DNA from: Acidovorax sp. CF316
Lineage (GTDB): Bacteria > Pseudomonadota > Gammaproteobacteria > Burkholderiales > Burkholderiaceae_C
Reading direction: 5' to 3'
Assembly: GCF_000276605.1 (NCBI RefSeq)
Contig: NZ_AKJX01000021.1
Location: 1-36,883 of the forward strand
Length of the DNA: 36,883 bases
Shown here: in pieces, positions 26,048 through 34,633 of the stretch
Layout of the letters: every line of letters begins with the position of its first letter
Numbering within the stretch: position 1 is the first letter of the stretch
Program-made: the position numbers and the translations under genes
Notes under the pieces: generated by a model
The model's input: only the letters and a program-made list of their open reading frames with translations
The model's database searches: none
Told to the model about the DNA's origin: nothing

Positions 26048-27939
26048 GCTGCCTCCTTGGCTTCGCGCTTGTTGTCGAAGAGTTGCTTGATCGCACCGGC
26101 AATGCCCTGCGGGAACAGCAGCACCAGGATCAGGATGATGGCGCCCAGCATCGCGCGCCAGTAGTCGGTGTTGCGCGCCACGGTGTCGTGCAGCCAGGTG
26201 AAGGTGACAGCCCCCACCACCGGACCGGCCAGCGTCTGGATGCCGCCCAGCAGCACCATCACCAGGCCGTCGACCGACTTGCCCACGTGCAGCGCCTCGG
26301 GCGAGATGCTGCCCTTGGAGAAGGCGAACAGCGCACCGCCCAGGCCCGCGAACAGGCCGGCGATGACGAAGGCCGTCCATTGCATGCGCTTGACGTCGAT
26401 GCCGATGGCATCGGCGCGCAGCACCGAGTCGCGCCCGGCGCGCAGCGCATAGCCAAACGGCGAGAACAGCACCCGGCGCAGCGCCAACACACCGCCCACC
26501 ACCAGGGCCAACGTGAGGAAGTAGTAGTTGCGCTTGTCCGACAGCCATTGCGCCGGCCACACGCCCGTGAGGCCGTTGCTGCCGCCGGTGAAGCCATCCC
26601 ACTGGTAGCAGATGGCCCAGGTGATCTGCGCGAAGGCCAGGGTCAGCATGGCCAGGTACACGCCCGACAGGCGCACGCAGAACCAGCCGTAGAGCAACGC
26701 ACCCGCTGCGGCAGCCAGCGGTGCCAGCACCAGGGCCGCTTCCATCGGGATGCCGGCCGAGCGCACCAGCAGCGCGGCCGCATAGGCGCCGAGGCCGAAG
26801 TACGCGGCGTGGCCGAAGGAGTGCATGCCCGCCGGCCCCATGATGAAGTGCAGGCTGGCGGCGAACAGCGCCGCGATCAGGAGGTCGATCATCAGCACCG
26901 TGAGGTAGGGCGAGCCGGTGGTCACGAAGGGCAGCAGCACCAGCGCGGCCACCAGCACGGCCGCACCGATCTTGTACCAGGGCGGCGAAGCGCGCAGCGG
27001 TGCCTCGGGCATGCCGGTGTTGCGGCTGGCGGCCTGGGGCCTGCCCATCAAGCCCCAGGGGCGGGCCACCAGCACGGCGGCCATCACCAGGAACTCGACC
27101 ACCAGCGTGAGCTTGGAGAACGAGACGCTGTAGCCGAAGATCTCGACCACACCGAGCCAGATGCAGATGGCCTTGATCTCGGCGATCAGCAGCGCGGCCA
27201 CGTAGGCGCCCGGGATGGAGCCCATGCCGCCCACCACCACCACCACGAAGGCAGCGCCGATGGTGTTCAGGTCCATCTCCAGCGTGGCCGGTTCGCGCGG
27301 CAGCTGCAGCGCACCGCCCAGCCCGGCCAGCAGGGCGCCGAGGGCGAACACAGCCGTGAACAGCCAGGCCTGGTTCACGCCCAGGGCGCTGACCATCTCG
27401 CGGTCCTGCGTGGCGGCGCGCACCAGCGTGCCCCAGCGGGTGCGGGTGAGCAGCAGCCAGAGCAGGCCCAGCACCACCGGTCCGACGACGATCAGGAACA
27501 GGTCGTACGAAGGGAATTGCCGCCCCAGGATGTCCACCGAGCCTGACAGGCCCGGCGCACGCGGGCCGAGCAGCTCCTCGGGGCCCCAGATCCAGAGCGC
27601 GGCGTCCTTGATCACCAGCACCAGCGCGAAGGTGGCCAGGAGCTGGAACAACTCGGGCGCTTTGTAGATGCGGCGCAGCAGCACCACCTCCACCAGAGCG
27701 CCGAGCGCGCCGACGACCACGGCCGACAGCAGCAGCGCGGGCCAGAAGCCCATGCCGGTGCCCAGCTTGGCCACCAGCGAGTAGGCGACGTAGATGCCCA
27801 CCATGAAGAACGAGCCATGCGCGAAATTCACGATGCGCGTGACGCCGAAGATCAGCGACAGCCCGGCGCCCACGAGGAACAGCGAGGAAGCCCCCGCCAG
27901 CCCATTGAGCAGCTGAACGATAAAACTCGAAAAACTCAT
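26044..27939 (-). CDS. Fused LivH-LivM ABC transporter permease
   Basis: A 631-residue membrane protein that joins both permease subunits of a branched-chain-type importer. Residues 1 to about 300 are LivH-like (FGVTRIVNFAHGSFFMVGIY near 30-49, VRAATQDREMVSALGVN, GGMGSIPGAYVAALLI). A hydrophilic linker (about 300-318) leads to the LivM half (GPAGMHSFGHAAYFGLGAYAAALL near 370, GRDSVLRADAIGIDV, LGGIQTLAGPVVGAV). Many membrane helices are visible in each half. ATG at 27939 is preferred to the upstream in-frame ATG at 27987. The next gene overlaps by 4 bases. Confidence 0.92.
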   Translation of the reverse strand: MSFSSFIVQLLNGLAGASSLFLVGAGLSLIFGVTRIVNFAHGSFFMVGIYVAYSLVAKLGTGMGFWPALLLSAVVVGALGALVEVVLLRRIYKAPELFQLLATFALVLVIKDAALWIWGPEELLGPRAPGLSGSVDILGRQFPSYDLFLIVVGPVVLGLLWLLLTRTRWGTLVRAATQDREMVSALGVNQAWLFTAVFALGALLAGLGGALQLPREPATLEMDLNTIGAAFVVVVVGGMGSIPGAYVAALLIAEIKAICIWLGVVEIFGYSVSFSKLTLVVEFLVMAAVLVARPWGLMGRPQAASRNTGMPEAPLRASPPWYKIGAAVLVAALVLLPFVTTGSPYLTVLMIDLLIAALFAASLHFIMGPAGMHSFGHAAYFGLGAYAAALLVRSAGIPMEAALVLAPLAAAAGALLYGWFCVRLSGVYLAMLTLAFAQITWAICYQWDGFTGGSNGLTGVWPAQWLSDKRNYYFLTLALVVGGVLALRRVLFSPFGYALRAGRDSVLRADAIGIDVKRMQWTAFVIAGLFAGLGGALFAFSKGSISPEALHVGKSVDGLVMVLLGGIQTLAGPVVGAVTFTWLHDTVARNTDYWRAMLGAIILILVLLFPQGIAGAIKQLFDNKREAKEAA

Positions 27940-28031
27940 TCCAGATCCTTCGGGGTCACGGCAAAGGTTGTCCCTCGGGCATGTCATCTGCCCGTTGTGT
28001 GCTTGTGGGGTTGCAATATGGCTGCAGCGGC

Positions 28032-28053
28032 CGGCAGGCGCAAGGGCCTGCCG
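28032..28053 (-). other. Intercistronic stem-loop between binding-protein and permease genes
   Basis: An 8-base perfect stem (CGGCAGGC/GCCTGCCG) with a 6-base loop lies in the 140-base gap between the binding-protein gene and the permease gene. No T-run follows on the minus strand. Such hairpins often protect the upstream mRNA and allow higher expression of the binding protein than of the permease. That role is inferred. Confidence 0.4.
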
Positions 28054-28079
28054 AAACCGCAGCCAGCCGGGGCCGGCGC

Positions 28080-29285
28080 TCAGTCGGCCGGGCGCATCTT
28101 CTTGACTTCGTCGTTCGAGGGCTGCACCTTGGCGCCGTCCACGTAGCGGTAGTCGACCATCACGCCCTTGCCACCCTCGTTCTTGGTGCGGCCCACGTAG
28201 CCGCCCATGGTGGACTGGTTGTCCTCGGGGCGGTAGGTGATGCGGCCGAACGGCGTGGGCACCTGCAGGCCCTTGAAGGCGACGACGAGCTTCTCGGTGT
28301 CGGTGGAGCCGGCCTTCTTGATGCCCTCGCCCAGCGACTTGATGGCGCTGTAGCCCACGACCGAGCCCAAGCGCGGGTAGTCGTTGAACTTGGCCTGGTA
28401 GGCCGTGTGGAAGGCCTTGTGCTCGGGCGTCTGCAGGCCGTACCAGGGGTAGCCGGTGACGATCCAGCCAGTGGGGGCCTCGTCCTTGAGCGGGTCCATG
28501 TACTCGGGCTCGCCGGTCAGCAGGCTGACCACTTCCCGGTCTTTGAACAGGCCGCGGGTGTTGCCTTCGCGCACGAACTTGGACAGGTCGGCACCGAACA
28601 GCACGTTGAAGATCGCGTCGGGCTTGGCGTCGGCCAGGGCCTGCACCACACTGCCCGAGTCGACCTTGCCCAGCGGGGGCGCCTGCTCGACGACGAATTC
28701 CACGTCCGGCTGGGCCGCCTTGAGCAGTTGCTTGAAGGTGGCCACGGCCGACTGGCCGTATTCGTAGTTGGGGTAGACCAGCGCCCAGCGCTTTTTCTTC
28801 AAGGCCACGGCCTCGGGCACCATCATCGACACCTGCATGTAGGTGGAGGGGCGCAGGCGGTAGGTGTAGCGGTTGCCGTTCTGCCAGACGATCTTGTCGG
28901 TCAGCGGCTCGCCGGCCAGGAAGAAGAATTTCTTTTGCTTGGCGAAGTCGGTCAGCGCCAGGCCCACGTGCGAGAGGAAGGAGCCGGTCAGCACGTCGAC
29001 CTTCTCGCGCGAGACCAGTTCCTCGGCGGCGCGCACGGCATCGCCGGGGTTGCCGTTGTCGTCGCGGATCACGAGCTGGACCTTCTTGCCCAGCAGGCCG
29101 CCCGCGGCGTTGATTTCGTCCACCGCGAGTTCCATGCCCTTCTTGTAGGGCTCGAGGAAGGCGGGCTGGGCCTTGTAGCTGTTGATCTCACCGATCTTGA
29201 TGACATCCTGGGCCATCGCAGGAGCGATTGTGGCGGCCAGCGCGGCAGCGGCCGTAGCACGCATGAGGGTCTTTAGCATCGTCAT
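28080..29285 (-). CDS. ABC transporter substrate-binding protein, branched-chain amino acid type
   Basis: A 401-residue type I periplasmic binding protein. The signal peptide ends APAMA-Q, and the mature part begins DVIKIGEINSYKAQPAFLEPYKKG. The usual ...AVDEINAAGGLLGKKVQLVIRDD pattern follows. AGGAG lies 7 bases before the ATG at 29285. It lies directly upstream of the permease and ATPase genes and is probably the principal binding protein of that importer. Its mature N-terminus lacks the SGP-type amino-acid carboxylate motif of classical LivJ, which fits a non-amino-acid ligand. That is a weak inference. Confidence 0.92.
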   Translation of the reverse strand: MTMLKTLMRATAAAALAATIAPAMAQDVIKIGEINSYKAQPAFLEPYKKGMELAVDEINAAGGLLGKKVQLVIRDDNGNPGDAVRAAEELVSREKVDVLTGSFLSHVGLALTDFAKQKKFFFLAGEPLTDKIVWQNGNRYTYRLRPSTYMQVSMMVPEAVALKKKRWALVYPNYEYGQSAVATFKQLLKAAQPDVEFVVEQAPPLGKVDSGSVVQALADAKPDAIFNVLFGADLSKFVREGNTRGLFKDREVVSLLTGEPEYMDPLKDEAPTGWIVTGYPWYGLQTPEHKAFHTAYQAKFNDYPRLGSVVGYSAIKSLGEGIKKAGSTDTEKLVVAFKGLQVPTPFGRITYRPEDNQSTMGGYVGRTKNEGGKGVMVDYRYVDGAKVQPSNDEVKKMRPAD

Positions 29286-29373
29286 GGAAACACTCCTGAT
29301 GGATTGGATGGGAGAGAAACAGCGGTGGCAAACAGTATGGGGGAGACGGCGGGTCACGGGTATGGCAATGCGC

Positions 29374-29958
29374 TCAGCGCAGGCCGTCCTGGCCCTGGAT
29401 TTCTGCGGTGGTGAGCCCGCCGATGCGTGGCAGCGGGCGCCCGCCGGCCGTGACCACCACGGCCACCACGATTTCATGGGCGCGTGGCGCATCGGCCACA
29501 CGGGCCTCCATGGCGTCGAAATGGCTGCGCACGTAGGCGGCATCCTTGTGGCCCAGGGGCACATCGATGGCGGCGCCCAGGCCGCCGATCTTCTTGCTCG
29601 ACGGCACCAGCGCGGCACCTTTTTCCACGGCAACGCGCAGCGGTGCGCCCAGCTTGGGGTGCAGGATGGCGGCGGCATGCTCGAGCTCACCGCCTTCGCC
29701 CACGATGGCGGCCTTGCCATAGCTTTCGGCCTGGCCGGGCGCAATGCCCAGAGCGCGCACGCAGCGCTCGCCCAGCAGGGCGCCGAGCTCCTCGCCGATG
29801 GCGATCAGTTCGTCGAGGTTCTCCGCATAGCGGCCGGCATAGGGGTTCTCGATGACGGCCATGGCCAGGGCCTTGCGCACCGGCGGGTTCACCTCGCGGC
29901 CCATTTCCACGCGCACTTCGTCGGTCTGGACGATGATTTTCCGGATCTTCGCTGGCAT
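29374..29958 (-). CDS. Amino acid synthesis family protein (DUF1185), copy 1
   Basis: A 194-residue protein of the DUF1185/AA_synth family. It shares with the next upstream gene a common plan: an N-terminal IRK/IRR strand, NPYAGRYxE, a YGKxAIVGxxGELEHxA block, VPSxKKxGGxGAAxDVPL, YVRSHFDAxExRV and a GGLxxAxI...GLR end. The family name does not reflect a demonstrated reaction. Structures of Bordetella members are known, but I am not aware of an assigned function. Location between Hnr-like and transporter genes suggests a step in the same catabolic pathway. GGAGCAAGAAC precedes the start. Confidence 0.9.
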   Translation of the reverse strand: MPAKIRKIIVQTDEVRVEMGREVNPPVRKALAMAVIENPYAGRYAENLDELIAIGEELGALLGERCVRALGIAPGQAESYGKAAIVGEGGELEHAAAILHPKLGAPLRVAVEKGAALVPSSKKIGGLGAAIDVPLGHKDAAYVRSHFDAMEARVADAPRAHEIVVAVVVTAGGRPLPRIGGLTTAEIQGQDGLR

Positions 29959-30002
29959 GTTCTTGCTCCTTGGTCTCTCGTATCGTTATGGATGCCGGGG
30001 GT

Positions 30003-30644
30003 TCAGCGCAGGCCGTTCCACTGGCTGATGTCGGCGGCCTTGAGCCCGCCCACGCGTGCATGGATGCGCGCGCCGGTGGTCATGGCCAGGATGAAGACGA
30101 TCTCGTCGGCCCGCGGTGCGCCGGGCACACGCACCTCGATGGCATCGAAGTGGCTGCGCACGTAGCTGGCGTTGATGTGGGTCAGCGGCACATCGAGTGC
30201 GGCGCCCGGCCCGCCCACCTTCTTGGTGGAAGGCACGATGGACAGCGCGTTGCCGGGCTGGCCGGTCTTTTCCTCGGCCTGGCCCTTGGCGTAGGCGTTG
30301 CGGTCGCCCTTCCAGCCGAGCAGTTCGCGCATGGCGTAGCCGCCGGGCACGTGCCACAGGGCGCCATGCTCGAGCTCGCCGGCGGCGCCGACGATGGCGC
30401 CCTTGCCGTAGGTCGCAATGCGCTCGGCCGGCACGTCCATGGCCGCCAGCAGGCGCTGCGCCATGTCCAGGCCCACGTCCTGCAGCGCGTCCATCATGGG
30501 CAGGATGTCGGCCTCGTAGCGGCCCGCATAGGGGTTGGTGAGCACCGCGCCGATGGCACCGCGCAGCAGCGGTGCACCAGTCTCGGGCCCGAATTCGTGC
30601 CGGATTTCCTCAACATGGGTGAAAACGCGTCGGATCTGGATCAT
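30003..30644 (-). CDS. Amino acid synthesis family protein (DUF1185), copy 2
   Basis: A 213-residue paralogue of the neighbouring DUF1185 protein, with an insertion of about 20 residues after the GELEHGA block (VPGGYAMRELLGWKGDRNAYAKG). The conserved NPYAGRYE, YGKGAIVG, PSTKKVGGPGAALDVPL and YVRSHFDAIEVRV segments are retained. Two starts are possible. ATG at 30644 gives the family-like MIQIRR start. ATG at 30665 overlaps the upstream stop as TAATG and would add 7 residues. The pair may form a heteromer. No reaction is known to me. Confidence 0.88.
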   Translation of the reverse strand: MIQIRRVFTHVEEIRHEFGPETGAPLLRGAIGAVLTNPYAGRYEADILPMMDALQDVGLDMAQRLLAAMDVPAERIATYGKGAIVGAAGELEHGALWHVPGGYAMRELLGWKGDRNAYAKGQAEEKTGQPGNALSIVPSTKKVGGPGAALDVPLTHINASYVRSHFDAIEVRVPGAPRADEIVFILAMTTGARIHARVGGLKAADISQWNGLR

Positions 30645-30664
30645 GGGATGGCCTGTGCAATTCA

Positions 30665-31588
30665 TTAAGCAAATACTGAACCAACTTCAACAGCGGCGCC
30701 GGATTTCCCCGGTGCGGCCTGCTCCAGCAGGCCGGTGGCCGATGGCGTCGCCATCCATTGCCCCTGGCACGAGAGCAGCGCGCACCACAGGTGCCCGCGA
30801 GACTGCAATTCTTGCGCTTTTTCGAGACCGGCCTGCAAGGCCTCGCGCACCAGGGCCTCGGGCAGGTCCGGAACCTCAATCGTCACGGGGATGGTGCCCA
30901 GGTCACTGTCGTCCTGGACCTCGCAAGCCGGCCTGCGCACGATGCGGGCATCGCGCACGTTGACGGCATTCGCCACCACGGTCGCAGCGGCGTCGGCCTG
31001 GGCGGCCGTGGCCGCCAGGATGGTGACGCTGTCGGCAATGCCCAGCGAGTGGCTGCGCCCGCGCCAGCCACTGGTCGCCACGCCACGCACCGGCATGGTG
31101 CTCGCGATGCGAAAGGCGCCGTCGAGCAACAGCCCGCCCTGCAGTTGCACCGCGTCGAGCCCGGCGATGTCGGCATACACCCCGATGCGGGCCGACGCGC
31201 CCGGTGCCAGGTGCAGCGCGATGTCTCCGCCATTGTTCACCCAGGCGCGCTGCACGCCGTCCACGGCATAGCAGGCCAGCAGCTCCTGCGCCACCGCGCC
31301 CGCCACGGCCGCCATGGGCGTGATGAAGTCCTGGCGGAACGGCTGGCAGGCGCTCCACATGCGGCGCGCCACGGGGCCCTGCAGCGGGCAGTCGCCCGCG
31401 CCCACCGGCGCGCGCAGCGTGGGCAGCTCGCGCACCAGTTCCTGCAGCAGCCCCTCGAAGCGCACCCAGGCGCGCGCGTGCGCCGCGGCCACGGCGAGCG
31501 CATCGCCCTCGGCCTGCACGATCACGTCCATGGGGCCGTGCTGCAGATGCCAGCGGCCGGCGGACAGCAGTTGTCGGGTGGCTTGCAT
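30665..31588 (-). CDS. UPF0280 family protein (ApbE-like fold)
   Basis: A 307-residue protein of the UPF0280 family, whose solved members share the ApbE (flavin transferase) fold. Visible landmarks are the MDVIVQAEGD strand, FITPMAAVAGAVAQELL, the WVNNGGDIALHL core, GVATSGWRGRSHSLGIADSVTI and VANAVNVRDARI. The glycine-rich ATSGWRGRSHS segment lies where ApbE proteins have their nucleotide/flavin and metal site. It is 14 bases downstream of the Hnr-like gene. ApbE attaches FMN to proteins, and the E. barkeri 6-hydroxynicotinate reductase carries a covalent flavin. A flavin-attachment role is a reasonable but untested idea. Confidence 0.85.
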   Translation of the reverse strand: MQATRQLLSAGRWHLQHGPMDVIVQAEGDALAVAAAHARAWVRFEGLLQELVRELPTLRAPVGAGDCPLQGPVARRMWSACQPFRQDFITPMAAVAGAVAQELLACYAVDGVQRAWVNNGGDIALHLAPGASARIGVYADIAGLDAVQLQGGLLLDGAFRIASTMPVRGVATSGWRGRSHSLGIADSVTILAATAAQADAAATVVANAVNVRDARIVRRPACEVQDDSDLGTIPVTIEVPDLPEALVREALQAGLEKAQELQSRGHLWCALLSCQGQWMATPSATGLLEQAAPGKSGAAVEVGSVFA

Positions 31589-31602
31589 GGTGGGGTGTGC
31601 CC

Positions 31603-33225
31603 TCAGCCCAACAGCGGGGGACGGCCCAGGGGCCAGGGGTTGGCCGATGGCAGCGCCAGCCAGGACACCGACTGCGGCGCACCATCGTTGTGCCAGGCAC
31701 CGCGCTCGAGCACCTCGCGCAGGCTGCGCACCTGGTCCATGTGGCCGCCCAGCAGCTCGTAGTCGCTGCGGCGCATGCTGAATTCAATGGGCGCTACGAT
31801 GGCCGGCGTGGGCACGGTGCCAAAGCTGTTGTCGGGCATGCGCAGCACATCGGCCATCACGGTGATGCCGCCGCCGGGCCAGACATAGGCCGGGGCGCCA
31901 CCGCAGGTCACGTTGACCAGCGCATTCTTGATGGAGCGCGTGAGCAGCACCGGGTTTTCGGTGACCCCGGCACGCAGGCTGCCGCCGGCCCCGCCCAGGA
32001 ACAGCACCGAAGTCAGCGAGGGCTCGCAGTTCTCGCCGATGCGGTCGACGATGCGGCGCACCGCGTCGGGCATCTCGGCCTCCACCGGCACCAGCGATTC
32101 GTCGAGCACATACCAGCTGGCGTGCTCCCCGGTGGTCGAAGTCATCAGCAGGCGCAAGCCGGGCCAGGCGACCGCCTCGTCCCAGCCTTCGATGATGGAC
32201 AAGGGGTCGGCGATATCGGTGCCGCCCCAGCCCGTGCCCGGGTTGGCCACCTGGAAGTAGCGGCCCGGCGTGGACTTGCGCCCGCGCATCTTGATGCCCG
32301 AGGACTGCATGTCCAGGCAACGCCCGGCCTGGTGCTCGGTGAGCACGCCGGTGATGTGGTCGTCCACCACCACCACCTCGTCGGCCTGGCCGAAGAACTG
32401 GCGCGCAAAGATGCCGATGGCGGCCGAGCCGCAGCCCACGCGCATGCGCTGCTCGGCCACGCCGTTGACGATGGGCGCCTGGCCGGCCTGGATCACGAGT
32501 TGCGAGCCGCCGTCGATGGTGAGCTCCACCGCCTGCTTGTTGCCCAGGAGCTGCATCATCTCGTTGGCGATGCGCCCTTCCTTCTTGCTGCCGCCCGTGA
32601 GGTGGTGCACGCCACCGAGCGACAGCATCTGCGAGCCGTATTCGGCGGTGGTGACATGGCCCACCACTTCGCCCTTGCAGCGCACGTTGGCCTGCTCGGG
32701 GCCGAGAAAGCGGTCGGTGTCGATCTTCACCTTGAAGCTGCAGTAGCTGAAGATGCCTTCGGTGACCACGGTGACCATGTCCACGCCATCGACCCGGGAG
32801 CCGACGATGAAGGGCGCCGGCTTGTAGTCGGGGTAGGTGGTGGAAGAGCCCACGCCCGTGACGAAGACCTCTTCGGTCAGCAGCAGGTCACCACTCCAGG
32901 CGGGCTGCGCTGCGGGTGCCTCCTGGCCCTCGGCACCGGCGTCGGCGGCACGGCCCGCAAACGGCACCAGCACGGCTTCGCCGACCTCCATGGTCTTGCG
33001 CAGCAGCACCACGGGATCGACCCGCACCAGCACGCCGGCCTGGTTGGCATAGCGGTCGCAGGCGCCGCTGCGGCCCTCGGAGATCTGGCACAGCACGGGG
33101 CAGGCGTTGCACTCCACCTTGGCCACGTTCATGCGCTCGTTGCGCGGCCGGGCGCGCTCGAGCACCTGCGGCAGCTCGGGTGCATCCATGCCGGGAAGGC
33201 CGTCGGTCTTGGTGTGTTCAGTCAT
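31603..33225 (-). CDS. hnr: 6-hydroxynicotinate reductase-like iron-sulfur protein
   Basis: A 540-residue cytoplasmic protein that I recognise as the group named 6-hydroxynicotinate reductase. An N-terminal cysteine cluster, C39-x2-C42-x3-C46-x9-C56, is suited to a [4Fe-4S] centre. Further cysteines occur in SYCSFKVKID, NVRCKGEVVG, MRVGCGSAAIG, ENCEPS and NVTCGGAP. In Eubacterium barkeri the enzyme reduces 6-hydroxynicotinate to 1,4,5,6-tetrahydro-6-oxonicotinate and contains Fe-S clusters and covalent flavin. A ferredoxin and ferredoxin-NADP reductase are encoded divergently and could supply electrons. It is the first gene of the long minus-strand operon. Reaction and substrate are inferred from family and context. 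Confidence 0.72.
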   Translation of the reverse strand: MTEHTKTDGLPGMDAPELPQVLERARPRNERMNVAKVECNACPVLCQISEGRSGACDRYANQAGVLVRVDPVVLLRKTMEVGEAVLVPFAGRAADAGAEGQEAPAAQPAWSGDLLLTEEVFVTGVGSSTTYPDYKPAPFIVGSRVDGVDMVTVVTEGIFSYCSFKVKIDTDRFLGPEQANVRCKGEVVGHVTTAEYGSQMLSLGGVHHLTGGSKKEGRIANEMMQLLGNKQAVELTIDGGSQLVIQAGQAPIVNGVAEQRMRVGCGSAAIGIFARQFFGQADEVVVVDDHITGVLTEHQAGRCLDMQSSGIKMRGRKSTPGRYFQVANPGTGWGGTDIADPLSIIEGWDEAVAWPGLRLLMTSTTGEHASWYVLDESLVPVEAEMPDAVRRIVDRIGENCEPSLTSVLFLGGAGGSLRAGVTENPVLLTRSIKNALVNVTCGGAPAYVWPGGGITVMADVLRMPDNSFGTVPTPAIVAPIEFSMRRSDYELLGGHMDQVRSLREVLERGAWHNDGAPQSVSWLALPSANPWPLGRPPLLG

Positions 33226-33280
33226 CGTGGCAACCCATTCCTCGCACCGTTTTCTGTGCTTGTACGTTCATGGCGTTTTG

Positions 33281-33318
33281 TGTAGCATTCACTTAACTTA
33301 AATGTTGTGATCACTACA
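33281..33318. promoter_or_regulatory. Two TetR-type operator sites in the hnr-fdxA divergent region
   Basis: TGTTGT-GATC-ACTACA at 33303-33318 and TGTAGC-ATTC-ACTTAA at 33281-33296 match, with one and three changes in the arms, the perfect repeat TGTAGT-ATTC-ACTACA found upstream of the enamidase gene at 35484-35499. The two centres are 22 bases apart, about two helical turns. A lone half-site TGTAGC lies at 33330-33335. The region is AT-rich compared with its surroundings. It probably contains both divergent promoters. Confidence 0.6.
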
Positions 33319-33400
33319 TTTGAGGCGAATGTAGCGCAATCATTCGCAGTCCGCAATAGTGTTTGCGCGCCCCCGGAAATGGTGCACAAGGAGCCCCAAA

Positions 33401-33730
33401 ATGACGCACGTAGTCACAGACGCATGCATTCGGTGCAAGTACACCGATTGCGTGGATGTATGCCCGGTCGATTGCTTCAAGGAGGGGCCCGAATACCTGG
33501 TGATCGACCCCGACGAGTGCATCGACTGCGCGGTCTGCATCCCCGAGTGCCCGGCCAATGCCATCTATGCCGAGGACGACCTGCCCGAAGGCATGGAAGT
33601 CTTCCTCGAATTCAACAAAAAGCTGGCTCCGGGACTGCCCACTATCACCAAAAGAAAACCGCCTTTGCCAGATGCGGAACAATGGAGGGTTGTGAGCCAC
33701 AAGCTTTCCGGCCTGGATGTCAGCCTCTGA
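33401..33730 (+). CDS. fdxA: FdxA-type 7Fe ferredoxin
   Basis: A 109-residue ferredoxin with one [3Fe-4S] and one [4Fe-4S] cluster expected. By analogy with Azotobacter ferredoxin I, C9, C17 and C50 would hold the 3Fe cluster, and C21, C40, C43 and C46 the 4Fe cluster. C12 and C25 would be free. The C-terminal extension with [24 protein letters not shown] is typical. ATG at 33401 with AAGGAG upstream is chosen over an in-frame ATG at 33359. It is divergent from the Hnr-like gene and adjacent to a ferredoxin-NADP reductase gene, so it is the probable electron carrier for ring reduction. Confidence 0.93.
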   Translation: MTHVVTDACIRCKYTDCVDVCPVDCFKEGPEYLVIDPDECIDCAVCIPECPANAIYAEDDLPEGMEVFLEFNKKLAPGLPTITKRKPPLPDAEQWRVVSHKLSGLDVSL

Positions 33731-33799
33731 CACCTGCGCCCCCAGTCTTTCAGCCAGCTTTTACACCCCATTTCTCAACTTTTAGCCGACGTTACGACC

Positions 33800-34573
33800 A
33801 TGAGCGCCTTTCTTGAAGAACGCGTCCTCTCCGTCAACCACCTGACGGACCGCCTTTTTTCCTTCACCACCACGCGCGATACTGCGCTGCGGTTCTCCAA
33901 TGGCCATTTCACGATGATCGGCCTGCGCGTGAACGGCAAGCCCTTGCTGCGCGCCTACAGCATCGCCAGCGCCAACTACGAGGAGCACCTGGAGTTCCTG
34001 TCGATCAAGGTGCCCGACGGCCCGCTGACCTCGCGCCTGCAGAACATCCAGGTGGGTGATTCCATCGTCGTGGGCAAGAAGCCCACCGGCACCCTGCTGA
34101 TCGACTACCTGCTGCCCGCCAAGCGCCTGTACATGCTCTCCACGGGCACGGGCCTGGCCCCCTTCCTGAGCCTGATCCGCGACCCCGAGACCTACGAGAA
34201 GTTCGAGGAAGTGGTGCTGGTGCACGGCGTGCGCGAGGTCCAGGAACTGGCCTACCACGACTACATCACCAAGGAACTGCCCGAGCACGAGTTCCTGGGC
34301 GAGATGGTGAGCAAGCAGCTCAAGTACTACCCCACGGTGACGCGCGAGGAGTTCAAGCACCAGGGCCGCGTGACCACCGTGATCGAAAACGGCCAGCTCG
34401 CACGCGACCTGGGCCTGCCGGCCCTGAACCCGGTGGAAGACCGGGTGATGATCTGCGGCAGCCCGGAGATGCTGCGCGACCTCAAGCACATGATGGAAGT
34501 GCGCGGCTTCAAGGAAGGCAACACCACCAAGCCCGGCGACTTCGTGATCGAGCGCGCCTTCGCGGAGCAGTAA
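33800..34573 (+). CDS. fpr: Ferredoxin--NADP+ reductase
   Basis: A 257-residue FAD protein of the bacterial Fpr class. The FAD-binding motif RAYS is at 51-54 (RAYSIASANYEEHLEF), and the pyridine nucleotide motif STGTGLAPFLSLIRDPETY is near 114-132. MICGSPEML and a short C-terminus ending FVIERAFAEQ complete the fold. It transfers electrons between NADPH and ferredoxin in the cytoplasm. It follows fdxA by 69 bases in the same direction, forming an NADPH to ferredoxin to Hnr electron path with its neighbours. Confidence 0.95.
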   Translation: MSAFLEERVLSVNHLTDRLFSFTTTRDTALRFSNGHFTMIGLRVNGKPLLRAYSIASANYEEHLEFLSIKVPDGPLTSRLQNIQVGDSIVVGKKPTGTLLIDYLLPAKRLYMLSTGTGLAPFLSLIRDPETYEKFEEVVLVHGVREVQELAYHDYITKELPEHEFLGEMVSKQLKYYPTVTREEFKHQGRVTTVIENGQLARDLGLPALNPVEDRVMICGSPEMLRDLKHMMEVRGFKEGNTTKPGDFVIERAFAEQ

Positions 34574-34633
34574 TATCCCGGCAGGCCCGGTCCCTGCATG
34601 GCAGGGGCTGCCCTGCCACCCAACGGATCATCC

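Noticed and set aside
26044..27939. Possible sequencing error joining separate livH and livM genes
   Set aside because: The linker is in frame, polar and free of stops, no second ribosome site or start stands out, and LivHM fusions are known in this transporter family.
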